NCBI RefSeq assembly: GCF_002786295.1
Contig: NZ_PGTC01000009.1
Span: forward strand, 124,001-188,000
Length of the DNA stretch: 64,000 nt
Origin: Pseudooceanicola marinus
GTDB lineage: Bacteria > Pseudomonadota > Alphaproteobacteria > Rhodobacterales > Rhodobacteraceae
Direction of reading: 5' to 3'
Made by a program: the position numbers and the translations under genes. Shown here one piece after another: positions 46,229-54,433 of the stretch; the stretch's first letter is position 1; every line of letters starts with the position of its first letter. The notes under the pieces are model-generated. The model worked only from the letters and a program-made list of their open reading frames with translations, did not search any database and had not been told where the DNA came from.

Positions 46229-47349
46229 TGGCCTATAGCCCCCCTGATCGCGCCCGGGTGAAGGCGCGCGCCGCAGACCTGCGTGCGGGGTTCGAGGCCG
46301 CCGGCGCCGCCGTGGTCGAGGCGCCCGTGCTGCTCTCGGCCGAGGCGCTGCTGGATCTCTACGGCGAGGACCTGCGCGCGCGGGCCTACACCACCTCCGA
46401 CGCGCTGCGCGGTGAACAGATGCTGCGCCCCGACTTCACCGTGCCCGTGGTGCAGATGCACATGGCCGGTGGCGCCGAACCCGCGCGCTACACCTATTCC
46501 GGCGAGGTCTTCCGCCGCCAGGAAGAGGATGAGGCGCGGGCCAATGAATACCTGCAGGTCGGCTTCGAGATTTTCGACGGCTCCGACACCGAGGCCGCCG
46601 ATGCGGAGGTCTTTGCCCGGATGCGCGACGCGGTGGAGCCGCTGCGCGAGAAGGTGGGCCTGCGCGCCACCACCGGCGACATCGGCATTCTTCGGGCGGC
46701 GGTCGAAGGTCTGTCGACCTCGGACGCGCGCAAACGCGCGCTGCGCCGCCACCTGTGGCGTCCGGCCCGCTTCAAGCAGTTGCTGGACCGCTTCGCCGGG
46801 CGCACGCCGTTCCCGCCCAGCCGTCTTGCCCTGCTGGAAAAGTCCGACCCCTTCGCCGAGGCGGGCCCGGAGATCGGCCTGCGTGATCGGGCGGAGATCG
46901 AGAGCCGGCTGGAGGCCCTGCGCGCCGATGCGGCGGAGACGCCGATCCCGGCCGCCGAGATCGAGCTGATCGAGGGCCTCCTGCAAGTGCGGGAGACGCT
47001 GCCCAATGCGCTGGAACACATGCGCGACATCGCCGTCGACCTGCCGGCCATCTCGGACGCTGTCGAGCGGCTGAAACGGCGCGCCGCCGCGCTGGCCCGC
47101 CACGGGGTCAACGTGGAGGCGCTGGAGTTCGAGGCCAGCTACGGCCGGACCCACATGGAATACTACGACGGTTTCGTCTTCGGCTTTGTCGTCGCTGGTC
47201 GCCCGGATCTGCCAGCCATCGCTTCGGGCGGGCGCTATGACGCGCTGACCCGCGAGTTGGGCCGTGGCGCGGGCAAACCCGAGGGCATCCCGGCCGTGGG
47301 AGGCATCCTGCGCCCGGGCCTGATGGTCGAACTGGAGGACGCGGCATGA
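46228..47349 (+). CDS. hisZ: ATP phosphoribosyltransferase regulatory subunit
   Basis: 373 residues, a catalytically inactive paralogue of HisRS that activates and confers histidine feedback on short-form HisG. Residues such as MLRPDFTVPVVQMHMAGGAE, YTYSGEVFRRQEED, GGRYDALTREL and GKPEGIPAVGGILR are typical of HisZ. It is coupled on both sides (one base with hisS, four bases with hisG). Confidence 0.92.
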   Translation: MAYSPPDRARVKARAADLRAGFEAAGAAVVEAPVLLSAEALLDLYGEDLRARAYTTSDALRGEQMLRPDFTVPVVQMHMAGGAEPARYTYSGEVFRRQEEDEARANEYLQVGFEIFDGSDTEAADAEVFARMRDAVEPLREKVGLRATTGDIGILRAAVEGLSTSDARKRALRRHLWRPARFKQLLDRFAGRTPFPPSRLALLEKSDPFAEAGPEIGLRDRAEIESRLEALRADAAETPIPAAEIELIEGLLQVRETLPNALEHMRDIAVDLPAISDAVERLKRRAAALARHGVNVEALEFEASYGRTHMEYYDGFVFGFVVAGRPDLPAIASGGRYDALTRELGRGAGKPEGIPAVGGILRPGLMVELEDAA

Positions 47350-48041
47350 GCCTGAAGCTGGGTGTGCCGTCCAAGGGGCGGCTGATGGAGAAGACCTTCG
47401 ACTGGTTCGGCAGCCGGGGCATCACCCTGGGCCGCGCCGGGGGTGATCGCGAATACGCCGGCAAGGTCGAGGGAATCGACGGGGTGGAGCTGGTCCTGCT
47501 GTCGGCGGGAGAGATCCCGCGCGAGTTGAACGCGGGCCGCATCCATCTGGGCGTCACCGGCACCGACCTGGTGCGTGAAAAGCTGGGCCAGTGGGAGCAG
47601 CGGGTCGAGGAACTGGCCGAACTGGGCTTCGGCCATGCCGACCTGATCATTGCCGTGCCGCAGCTCTGGGTCGACGTGGAAACGCTGGATGACCTCGACG
47701 AGGCCGCCGCAGTCTTCCGTCGCCGCCATGGCTTCCGCCTGCGGATCGCGACCAAGTACCACCGCCTGATCCGCGATTTCATGAAATCGCACGGCGTGGC
47801 GGACTACCAGCTGGTCGACAGCCAGGGCGCCACCGAGGGCACGGTGAAGAACGAGACCGCCGAGGCGGTGGCCGACATCACCTCCACCGGGGAGACCCTG
47901 CGCGCGAACCACCTGAAGATCCTTGGTGACGGCCTGGTTCTGAAAAGCCAGGCGACTCTCTTCCGCTCGCGTACCGCGCCGATGGCGGAAGAGGATCGGG
48001 CCGCGATGGCACAGCTGATTCGACGTCTCGACCTGGACTGA
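47346..48041 (+). CDS. hisG: ATP phosphoribosyltransferase catalytic subunit (short form)
   Basis: 231 residues, HisG short type, which lacks the C-terminal regulatory domain and so needs HisZ. It has LKLGVPSKGRLMEKTFDWF at the start, LGVTGTDLVREKL, and the PRPP-binding stretch DSQGATEGTVKNETAEAVAD at about residues 159-178. It makes phosphoribosyl-ATP, the first step of histidine synthesis. The ATG overlaps the hisZ stop by four bases. Confidence 0.94.
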   Translation: MSLKLGVPSKGRLMEKTFDWFGSRGITLGRAGGDREYAGKVEGIDGVELVLLSAGEIPRELNAGRIHLGVTGTDLVREKLGQWEQRVEELAELGFGHADLIIAVPQLWVDVETLDDLDEAAAVFRRRHGFRLRIATKYHRLIRDFMKSHGVADYQLVDSQGATEGTVKNETAEAVADITSTGETLRANHLKILGDGLVLKSQATLFRSRTAPMAEEDRAAMAQLIRRLDLD

Positions 48042-48086
48042 GTGCCGTCTGGCGGCGGGACACAATCAGATCAGGCCAATTGAACG

Positions 48087-48116
48087 CGGGCGCCTTCGGG
48101 CGCCCGTCGGCTTTTT
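48087..48116 (+). terminator. Rho-independent terminator after hisG
   Basis: CGGGCGCC (48087-48094) and GGCGCCCG (48099-48106) with a TTCG loop, followed by TCGGCTTTTTC. It lies 45 bases after the hisG stop. Confidence 0.8.
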
Positions 48117-48229
48117 CGGCCAGGGAAATCCCGCCAGCGTGGCGTATTTGCCTGGTTTTGTGACGTGGGGGTGACATCTGGTAAGGGAGTCGTGTTTCAG
48201 CTTCCATGTTGCGAATTTGCCACGAACTC

Positions 48230-48254
48230 AACTGAACATCGCAGTTCAGTTTTT
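48230..48254 (+). terminator. Terminator-like hairpin in the leader of the porin gene
   Basis: AACTGAAC (48230-48237) and GTTCAGTT (48244-48251) form an eight-pair stem with an ATCGCA loop, running into TTTC. It stands about 115 bases upstream of the porin-like ATG, so it is an attenuator, the end of a short upstream RNA, or a 5'-UTR stabilising stem. The remaining 48117-48369 holds no gene and no clear promoter hexamers. Confidence 0.5.
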
Positions 48255-48369
48255 CGTTACTCGAACTCCGCGATGCCATGGCGCACAAGCAGCCCTGACG
48301 CAGGTTGCGTCGGTCAACCTTCCCTCGGTTCGGCCTTCCTGCGACACTCTCATACTTAGGACTACGATC

Positions 48370-49257
48370 ATGACTGCATTCAAGCATACCGTCGCCCTGG
48401 CCGCTCTGCTGGCTGGCGTGGCAGGCACTGCCTCCGCGCAGGTCGCCTACACCGGCGCAGTGAACCTCGGCTACGCCGACATCGATGGTGACACCGACGC
48501 CACCAACCTGACCACCGATTTCGATGCCAACATCGCGTTCAACTCCGGCTTCGAGCTGGACCTGGGCCTGTCGATGAACCGCGTCGACGTGGACGAAGTG
48601 CCCTTCGACCTGCACATGGACCGTGCCAGCATCGCGCCGAAGTACAACTTCTCCAACGGTCTGACCGCTGGCCTGTACGTCGAGAAGTCGGAGCTGAGCA
48701 TCGGCGAAGACGTTGACATGCTCTCCTACGGCCTGAACGGCGAATTCGCCATCGCCGGTGCCACCATCGGCGCCTTCTACGGCGAAACCGACATCGACGG
48801 CCTGGACGACGACACCACCGACTGGGGTCTGAACGCCACCTACGCCATGGGTGAAACCCTGGCCGTGGCCGGCGGCTTTGCCCGCACCGAGGTCGACGCC
48901 TTTGGCGAAGATCTGGACCTGGACCTGTGGAAGCTGGGCGCAGCCTACGACTTCGGCAACAACATCACCGTCTTCGCCGGCGCCAACTGGGGTGACTTCG
49001 AAGGCATGGACGTCGACACCTGGGGCCTGGGCGCCAGCTACGACGCCTCCGCCTACACCCCGATCCCCGTCATCGCGAGCATCGAATACGCCGAGACCGA
49101 CGCGGACATGCTGGGTGACGTCGACGTGTGGCGCTTCGGCGTGACCCTGCCGTTCGGCAACAAGGGCACCGCCTCCGCACCGCTCAACAGCGTTGCCGGC
49201 TCGGCCTTCAACCAGTCGCCGAACACCATCTCCGACGCGCTGGTCACCGCCTTCTGA
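48370..49257 (+). CDS. Porin-like acidic outer-membrane beta-barrel protein
   Basis: 295 residues. Residues 1-23 are a signal peptide (MTAFKHTVALAALLAGVAGT, cut near SAQ/VAY). The mature part alternates amphipathic strands every 10-15 residues (for example AYTGAVNLGYADI, LTAGLYVEKSEL, WGLNATYAMGETLAVAGGFA, VWRFGVTLPFG), as in alphaproteobacterial porin-family barrels. It is very rich in Asp and Glu, as is usual for secreted proteins of marine bacteria. About 30 residues follow the last obvious strand, ending in a C-terminal Phe. It likely forms a channel for small solutes. It is monocistronic, bounded by a leader hairpin and a strong terminator. Confidence 0.78.
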   Translation: MTAFKHTVALAALLAGVAGTASAQVAYTGAVNLGYADIDGDTDATNLTTDFDANIAFNSGFELDLGLSMNRVDVDEVPFDLHMDRASIAPKYNFSNGLTAGLYVEKSELSIGEDVDMLSYGLNGEFAIAGATIGAFYGETDIDGLDDDTTDWGLNATYAMGETLAVAGGFARTEVDAFGEDLDLDLWKLGAAYDFGNNITVFAGANWGDFEGMDVDTWGLGASYDASAYTPIPVIASIEYAETDADMLGDVDVWRFGVTLPFGNKGTASAPLNSVAGSAFNQSPNTISDALVTAF

Positions 49258-49298
49258 GGCTGTCACCGGACGGAATTTCGCGCCTCGGCGTGAAACGG

Positions 49299-49329
49299 AA
49301 ACGGCCCGCGCATCGCGCGGGCCGTTTTT
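49299..49329 (+). terminator. Rho-independent terminator after the porin-like gene
   Basis: ACGGCCCGCGC (49301-49311) and GCGCGGGCCGT (49315-49325) form an 11-pair stem with a three-base loop, followed by TTTTC. AAA before the stem makes it partly bidirectional, so it may also serve other transcripts. Confidence 0.88.
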
Positions 49330-49395
49330 CGTTTCCTCGCCGCAATTCGCGGGCGGAACGGTCAGTCAAAGGGGCAGGCGGGATGGCCCGGTGGC

Positions 49396-49818
49396 TCAGA
49401 TCACGCCGATCTCGGCCAGGGCCGCGTCCAGTTCGGGCGGCAGGCTGTCATCGCTCTTGCGGGCGGCGGACAGGTCGCGGGGGGCATCCTCGGGCTTCAG
49501 GTAGCGCCAGCCCTGGAAGGGACGCCGCTGACTGGGCGCCACGCGGTAGATCGTCGGGTCCAGCACGATGGCGCAGCGGCGGATGCCGTCGCCCCGGTCC
49601 ACTTCCTCCAGCGCGACGACCTTCTGGCGCGCCTGGATCTGTCCCTTGATCACCCAGTAGATCGACCCGCCGTCGAGGAGTTCCGCCTCGCGCTTGGGCC
49701 ACATGCGGGTGACGTGGCGCGGGGCCTGGCCGGTCTGTTCGATCCGCACGGCCTGCCAGGCGGCCAGATCCTCGACCGAGTCGGTGCCGACGGAGAGCTT
49801 GATCAGATGGACGGACAT
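49396..49818 (-). CDS. DUF1489 family protein
   Basis: 140 residues, starting MSVHLIKLSVGTDSVEDLAA at 49818; an ATG two codons earlier is also possible. Typical family segments are RHVTRMWPKREAELLDGGSI, WVIKGQIQARQKV and AIVLDPTIYRVAPSQRRPFQ. DUF1489 is an alphaproteobacterial family of unknown function. It is divergent from nrdJ with a 242-base gap. Confidence 0.87.
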   Translation of the reverse strand: MSVHLIKLSVGTDSVEDLAAWQAVRIEQTGQAPRHVTRMWPKREAELLDGGSIYWVIKGQIQARQKVVALEEVDRGDGIRRCAIVLDPTIYRVAPSQRRPFQGWRYLKPEDAPRDLSAARKSDDSLPPELDAALAEIGVI

Positions 49819-49885
49819 GGGCAACCTGTTTCAGTTTCTTTGACGGAGCAGCGCTCGCGAGTTATGGTGGCGGCAGCGCAGCAGA

Positions 49886-49901
49886 ATACAAGATGTGGTG
49901 T
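49886..49901. promoter_or_regulatory. Candidate NrdR box upstream of nrdJ
   Basis: ATACAAGATGTGGTGT; its reverse complement ACACCACATCTTGTAT agrees with the published NrdR-box pattern (acaCwAtATaTwGtgt) at about 12 of 16 positions. It lies about 160 bases upstream of the nrdJ start. NrdR boxes usually occur in pairs, and no clear second box was seen, so confidence is moderate. Confidence 0.5.
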
Positions 49902-50060
49902 GTGTTCCGCCACCATTCCTGATTGCAGCCGCGTTGCGTCACGACTAGGAAGGTAGCCCGCCCGACCGGGCGCGCAAGTCTCCGCTGCTGGAGGCTGGCC
50001 GCCAGCGGGTCGAATATGTAATCCTTTCGCTCGACCACTGCCACCCTGAAAGGGATCCCG

Positions 50061-52349
50061 ATGAGCCGCTTTGCCGCCCCGATCGCCGAACAAGTCTGGG
50101 ACATGAAATACCGGTTCAAGGAGGCTGACGGCAGCCCCGTGGACCGCAGCGTCGAAGACAGCTGGCGCCGCATCGCCCGTTCGCTGGCGACGGTGGAACA
50201 GGACGCGGATCACTGGGAAGAGGTGTTCTACGGCGCGCTGGAGGACTTCAAGTTCCTGCCCGCCGGTCGGATCACCGCCGGCGCTGGCACCGAACGCAAG
50301 GTGACGCTATTCAACTGCTTCGTCATGGGCACCGTGCCCGACAGTATGGCGGGCATCTTCGACATGCTGAAGGAAGCCGCGCTGACGATGCAGCAGGGCG
50401 GCGGCATCGGCTATGACTTCTCGACCATCCGGCCGCGCGGCGCGGATGTGAAGGGCGTGGCGGCGGATGCCTCCGGCCCGCTCAGCTTCATGGATGTCTG
50501 GGATGCCATGTGCCGCACCATCATGTCTGCCGGCTCGCGCCGCGGCGCGATGATGGCCACCATGCGCTGCGACCACCCCGACGTGGAGAAGTTCATCGAG
50601 GCCAAGAGCGACCCGGCCCGCCTGCGCATGTTCAACATGTCCGTGCTGGTCACCGATCCCTTCATGGAGGCCGTGAAGGCTGACGGCCCCTGGGAGCTGG
50701 TCTTCGACGGCAAGGTGTACCAGACCCTTCCGGCGCGTGAGCTGTGGAACAAGATCATGCAGGCGACCTATGATTATGCCGAGCCCGGCGTGATCTTCAT
50801 CGACCGCATCAACCAGGCCAACAACCTGGCCTATTGCGAGACGATCGCCGCCACCAACCCCTGCGGCGAACAGCCCCTGCCGCCCTACGGCGCCTGCCTG
50901 CTGGGGTCGATCAACCTGGCGCGACTGGTGGCCCAGCCCTTCCAGGAGGGGGCGAAGCTGGACCTCGCCGAACTGGATCGCCTGGTGCGGACCGCCGTGC
51001 GGATGATGGACAACACTGTCGATGCCTCGGGTTTCCCGCTGGAGGCCCAGGCGCGCGAGGCCGAGGCCAAGCGCCGCATCGGCCTGGGGGTCACCGGCCT
51101 GGCTGACGCCCTGCTGATGGTCGGCCAGCGTTACGGCAGCGACGAGGCCGCCGCCCAGACCGAGGAATGGCTGCGCCAGATCGCCCGCTCCGCCTACCTG
51201 GCCTCTGTCGATCTGGCGAAGGAAAAGGGCGCCTTCCCGCTCTTCGACCGCGACAAGTACCTGGCGTCGGGCACGATGCAGGCCATGGACGAGGACGTGC
51301 GCGCGGCCGTGGCCGAGCATGGCATTCGGAACGCCCTGCTGACCTCGATCGCCCCCACGGGCACGATCAGCCTCTACGCGGGCAACGTCAGCTCCGGCAT
51401 CGAGCCGGTCTTCGCCTATGAATATACCCGCAAGGTCCTGCAGAAGGACGGCTCACGCACTGAGGAGAAGGTCGTCGACTACGCCGTGCAGATGTGGAAG
51501 GACGTGAAGGGTGACGAACCTCTGCCGGACTACTTCGTCAACGCCCAGACCCTGGCGCCCGCCGATCACGTGAAGATGCAGGCGGCCGCGCAGAAATGGG
51601 TCGACTCGTCCATTTCCAAGACCATCAACTGTCCCGAGGACATCGACTTCGAGGCGTTCAAGGATGTCTACATGCAGGCCTATGAAACGGGCTGCAAGGG
51701 CTGCACCACCTATCGTCCGAACGACGTCACCGGGTCGGTGCTGTCGGTCGAGGACAAGAAGGAAGAGGCCAAGCCGGAGATGCCCGAGGAGGGCGGCGAG
51801 GTCGTCTACATGGCCGAGCCTCTGGACCGCCCGCAGGCGCTCGAAGGCAATACCTACAAGCTGAAGTGGCCCGACAGCGAACATGCCATCTACATCACCA
51901 TCAACGACGTGGTGATCGGCGGCCACCGTCGCCCCTTCGAGGTCTTCATCAACTCCAAGAACATGGAGCACTACGCCTGGACCGTGGCGCTGACGCGGAT
52001 GATCTCGGCCGTGTTCCGGCGCGGCGGCGACGTGTCCTTCGTGGTGGAAGAACTGAAGGCGGTCTTCGACCCGCGCGGCGGTGCCTGGATCAAGGGCAAG
52101 TACATCCCCTCGATCTTGGCGGCCATCGGCGGCGTGATCGAAACGCACCTGATCGCCACCGGCTTCATGGAAAGCGAGGGCCTGGGCCTGAAAACCGACC
52201 CGGCCGCGAATGTGGTGGGCCTGGACACCGGCGCGGGCGGCACCAGCCAGAACCGCGGCAAGGCCTGCCCGAGCTGCGGCCAATACAGCCTGGCGATGAT
52301 CGAGGGCTGCATGACCTGCACTTCCTGCGGGCACAGCAAATGCGGCTGA
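50061..52349 (+). CDS. nrdJ: Class II (adenosylcobalamin-dependent) ribonucleotide reductase
   Basis: 762 residues. The active-site region is visible as NPCGEQPLPPYGACLLGSIN (about residues 266-285), with the catalytic Cys and Glu of the family. The N-terminal LFNCFVMGTVPDS carries one of the redox cysteines. The C-terminus is a Cys-rich zinc-type tail (CPSCGQ, CMTCTSCGHSKCG) used for re-reduction. It reduces ribonucleotides to deoxyribonucleotides with a cobalamin-generated radical, without oxygen. GAAAGGG precedes the ATG. It converges on the cobalamin synthesis cluster that would supply its cofactor. Confidence 0.94.
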   Translation: MSRFAAPIAEQVWDMKYRFKEADGSPVDRSVEDSWRRIARSLATVEQDADHWEEVFYGALEDFKFLPAGRITAGAGTERKVTLFNCFVMGTVPDSMAGIFDMLKEAALTMQQGGGIGYDFSTIRPRGADVKGVAADASGPLSFMDVWDAMCRTIMSAGSRRGAMMATMRCDHPDVEKFIEAKSDPARLRMFNMSVLVTDPFMEAVKADGPWELVFDGKVYQTLPARELWNKIMQATYDYAEPGVIFIDRINQANNLAYCETIAATNPCGEQPLPPYGACLLGSINLARLVAQPFQEGAKLDLAELDRLVRTAVRMMDNTVDASGFPLEAQAREAEAKRRIGLGVTGLADALLMVGQRYGSDEAAAQTEEWLRQIARSAYLASVDLAKEKGAFPLFDRDKYLASGTMQAMDEDVRAAVAEHGIRNALLTSIAPTGTISLYAGNVSSGIEPVFAYEYTRKVLQKDGSRTEEKVVDYAVQMWKDVKGDEPLPDYFVNAQTLAPADHVKMQAAAQKWVDSSISKTINCPEDIDFEAFKDVYMQAYETGCKGCTTYRPNDVTGSVLSVEDKKEEAKPEMPEEGGEVVYMAEPLDRPQALEGNTYKLKWPDSEHAIYITINDVVIGGHRRPFEVFINSKNMEHYAWTVALTRMISAVFRRGGDVSFVVEELKAVFDPRGGAWIKGKYIPSILAAIGGVIETHLIATGFMESEGLGLKTDPAANVVGLDTGAGGTSQNRGKACPSCGQYSLAMIEGCMTCTSCGHSKCG

Positions 52350-52480
52350 GGCGCGGGCAGGGTGAAAGTCAGAGAAAGCAGATGAATGCGCAAACGGAAG
52401 CATAAGTCTGCGCAAGGGGTGTCAAGGGCGAAACGTACCGCCTGGTGTTCTTGGGCTACTCTCTGAAAGGCGGTGATAGA

Positions 52481-52509
52481 GGCGCTGGAGCTGACGCTCC
52501 GGCGCCTTT
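52481..52509 (+). terminator. Rho-independent terminator after nrdJ
   Basis: GGCGCTGGAGC (52481-52491) pairs with GCTCCGGCGCC (52496-52506) around a TGAC loop (one G-T pair), followed by TTTC. It is located about 130 bases after the nrdJ stop. Confidence 0.7.
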
Positions 52510-52717
52510 CGCGTATGAAGGGGATGTGCGGTTCGTGGTATGAAGCGGCGGATCTGGCGGAGGACCGTTGTGCCCTCCCTGTATGAGGCTGCGCGTGGCG
52601 CATTGGGGCTGGCGCAGCGCGAGACCCAGGGCCCAAGGCCTGGTCGCCTTAGCCCTGATCCCGCAACTGGCCACCTGCCTACCGCGTTTGCCGCAGCAGC
52701 GACGTGCCCTCCGGGCA
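52510..52717. other. Unassigned stretch between nrdJ terminator and cobF stop
   Basis: About 210 bases with no gene that can be supported on either strand. Directly after the cobF TAG on the minus strand is a small hairpin GTGCCC-GGA-GGGCAC (complement of 52704-52718) without a T-run, a possible weak end of the cobF transcript. The rest (52520-52700) has no recognised element. Confidence 0.4.
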
Positions 52718-53449
52718 CTACAGCCGCCGCAGCAGGTAGGTGTCCATAATCCAGCCGTGCCGCGCGCGCAGCTTGGCACGGCGCTCCACGATCCGCCCGC
52801 CGACCTCGGCCAGAGATCCGGCCTCGAGCGCCTGCGCCTCGGAGCCCAGATAGGCGCCCCACCAGATCTGCAGTCCTTCGGGATCAAGGCCCTGAAAGCT
52901 GCATTCGGCGTCCAGCATCACCACCACCGTTTCCTCGCCTTCCGGCCAGCCATGGTCGCGCAGCTGCCGTCCAGTGGTGATCTTGACCGGTCCGTTCAGC
53001 GTGTTGAGCGGGATCGCATGGGCCGCCGTCAGCGCCTGTATCGCGGTGATCCCGGGCACCACCCTCAGACGGGGACGCGGCACTATCCGTTCGGCGATCC
53101 GCAGCGTGCTGTCGTAAAGCGCGGGATCTCCCCAGACCAGCAGCGCTACCGGCCCCGGCGGAGCGCTCTGAATCGCGGCGATCCAGCGCCGTGCAATTTC
53201 GTCGTGCCATTTGATGACCCGTTGACCGTAGGGCAGGGCGGGATCGCGCACAGGGTAGTCAAAGCTTCGGACTTCGGCCTGCGCCCCCGAGGCCTCGATA
53301 ATCCCGTATCGCAGCGCGGCAAGCGTGTCCTTTCCCTCGCCCTTTTGGGGGACGAGGATCACCGCTGCGTCGCGCAGCGCCTGCAGCCCTTCGAGCGTGA
53401 CATGCGCCGGGCTTCCGGTGCCGATGCCGATGAGCCAGAGATCGTCCAT
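52718..53449 (-). CDS. cobF: Precorrin-6A synthase (deacetylating)
   Basis: 243 residues from the ATG at 53449 (MDDLWLIGIGTGSPAHVTLE); the longer frame from 53578 has no family match. It is a tetrapyrrole methylase-fold protein with a glycine-rich N-terminal loop GIGTGSP and VALLVWGDPALYDS. CobF methylates precorrin-5 at C1 and removes the two-carbon acetyl unit as acetate, a step found only in the aerobic pathway. It is last in the minus-strand order, 79 bases after cbiM, and presumably shares the riboswitch upstream of cbiM. Confidence 0.88.
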   Translation of the reverse strand: MDDLWLIGIGTGSPAHVTLEGLQALRDAAVILVPQKGEGKDTLAALRYGIIEASGAQAEVRSFDYPVRDPALPYGQRVIKWHDEIARRWIAAIQSAPPGPVALLVWGDPALYDSTLRIAERIVPRPRLRVVPGITAIQALTAAHAIPLNTLNGPVKITTGRQLRDHGWPEGEETVVVMLDAECSFQGLDPEGLQIWWGAYLGSEAQALEAGSLAEVGGRIVERRAKLRARHGWIMDTYLLRRL

Positions 53450-53489
53450 CCGTGTGATTCCTGCGTGAAAAGGCTGGCCTGCATGAAAG

Positions 53490-53518
53490 GCCGGAGCCCC
53501 GAATGAAGGGGCTCCGGC
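53490..53518 (-). terminator. Hairpin between cbiM and cobF
   Basis: GCCGGAGCCCC (53490-53500) and GGGGCTCCGGC (53508-53518) form an 11-pair stem. On the minus strand only GGCCTTTC follows, so it is more likely a partial terminator or an mRNA processing and stability element than a full stop. Confidence 0.5.
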
Positions 53519-53528
53519 GGCAATGGCG

Positions 53529-54203
53529 TCAGGCCGCGTAGAGACGCGGGGTGAGCAGGCGGGCGATACCGCTGTCACGGGCGGACTTGGCTGCCGCGAG
53601 GGCTGCCAGGTCGGCCAGCGGCTCGATCAGGATCACCATCATGTAGGCCGCGCCGAAGGTGCCGACCGACGCCAGCGTGGTGGCCGAAACGCCCTGGCCG
53701 TAGAAGGCCCAGAACGCCACCCAGGCGACAACGCCGCCCTGGTAGACCGCCGAGAGTTTCAGCACGTCCGCATAGCGCAGATCGACATAGGCGGTGCCCG
53801 GTGCGACGACGCGGCTGGCCAGCGCGGAGGCTGCGAACAGCGGCACCAGCAGCGTGGTGACGTTGACGAAATACATCGGCAGGTCGGTCGGTGCAAAGAA
53901 CATCCCCTGGATCAGCAGGCCAAGCGCCAGACCCATGGCCGCAGGAGCGGTGCCCAGCAACAGGAACAGGGTCGAGCCGAGGATGAAGTGCACCTCCGAG
54001 ATGCCGACCGCGAAATGCGGCAGCAGTTCAAAGAAGACAAAGGTGCCGGCGGCCGCCAGAACGGTGCGCGGCAGCAGCGACAGGGCACCGCCCGCCTTGA
54101 TGTCCTGGATAACTTCCTTCGCGGTATAACCTGCCGCGCCCGCCGCCGTGGCAACCGCGAGGATCATCTTGGCGCCGTCGACGACGCCGGGTTCGATATG
54201 CAT
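53529..54203 (-). CDS. cbiM: CbiM-family cobalt transporter component
   Basis: 224 residues, starting MHIEPGVVDGAKMILAVATA. CbiM proteins bind Co(II) through the amino terminus and His2, and His2 is present here. About six membrane segments follow, with FELLPHFAVGISEVHFILGS and LGLLIQGMFFAPTDLPMYFV. In classic systems CbiM works with CbiN, CbiQ and CbiO. None of these is adjacent (cobA upstream, cobF downstream). The gene directly follows a cobalamin riboswitch, which supports a cobalt-uptake role. AGAAAGGA lies upstream of the ATG. Confidence 0.85.
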   Translation of the reverse strand: MHIEPGVVDGAKMILAVATAAGAAGYTAKEVIQDIKAGGALSLLPRTVLAAAGTFVFFELLPHFAVGISEVHFILGSTLFLLLGTAPAAMGLALGLLIQGMFFAPTDLPMYFVNVTTLLVPLFAASALASRVVAPGTAYVDLRYADVLKLSAVYQGGVVAWVAFWAFYGQGVSATTLASVGTFGAAYMMVILIEPLADLAALAAAKSARDSGIARLLTPRLYAA

Positions 54204-54243
54204 TGATATGTCCTTTCTCGTTATGCTGCCCCACCGGCAGCGA

Positions 54244-54259
54244 TGGCCCCTTGCGGGGC
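54244..54259. repeat. 16-base direct repeat, copy 1, downstream of the riboswitch
   Basis: TGGCCCCTTGCGGGGC, which folds as a CCCC-TTGC-GGGG hairpin on either strand. It lies between the B12 box and the cbiM start on the minus strand, where the riboswitch expression platform is expected. An identical copy is at 54434-54449. Confidence 0.65.
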
Positions 54260-54266
54260 GGTTGAG

Positions 54267-54424
54267 GTGCCGAAGGGCAGGTCTCCTGACTTGCGTCTCA
54301 TCGCGCCTCGGCCCTTCCCGGCAGGGTTGCCAGTGGGATGATCCTTGGCGCTCTTCGCTTACAGTTGCGGGGGCAGTCCGGGCCTTTCACCCGGTTCCCT
54401 GCGGCCGCGCATGGCGGCACACCC
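54267..54424 (-). ncRNA. Cobalamin (AdoCbl) riboswitch
   Basis: Read on the minus strand, the element has the P1 5' arm GGTGTGCCG (54423-54415), GGGAACCGGGTGAAAGGCCC, then the conserved ACTGCCCCCGCAACTGTAAG (about 54375-54356). CCACTGG and GGGAAGG follow, then the canonical B12 box AAGTCAGGAGACCTGCC (54292-54276) and the closing CGGCACC (54273-54267). It lies after cobA and before cbiM, so it should repress cbiM and cobF when cobalamin is plentiful. The hairpin at 54259-54244 is the likely expression platform. Confidence 0.92.
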
Positions 54425-54433
54425 CCTCGGCGG

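Noticed and set aside
49903-50060. Cobalamin riboswitch in the nrdJ leader
   Set aside because: Hairpins are present, but the B12 box and the CCCGCAACTGT core are absent, and B12 repression of a B12-dependent enzyme would be unexpected.
52422-52887. Minus-strand frames of 140-150 codons between nrdJ and cobF
   Set aside because: They run through the nrdJ terminator and the end of cobF in other frames and show no domain.
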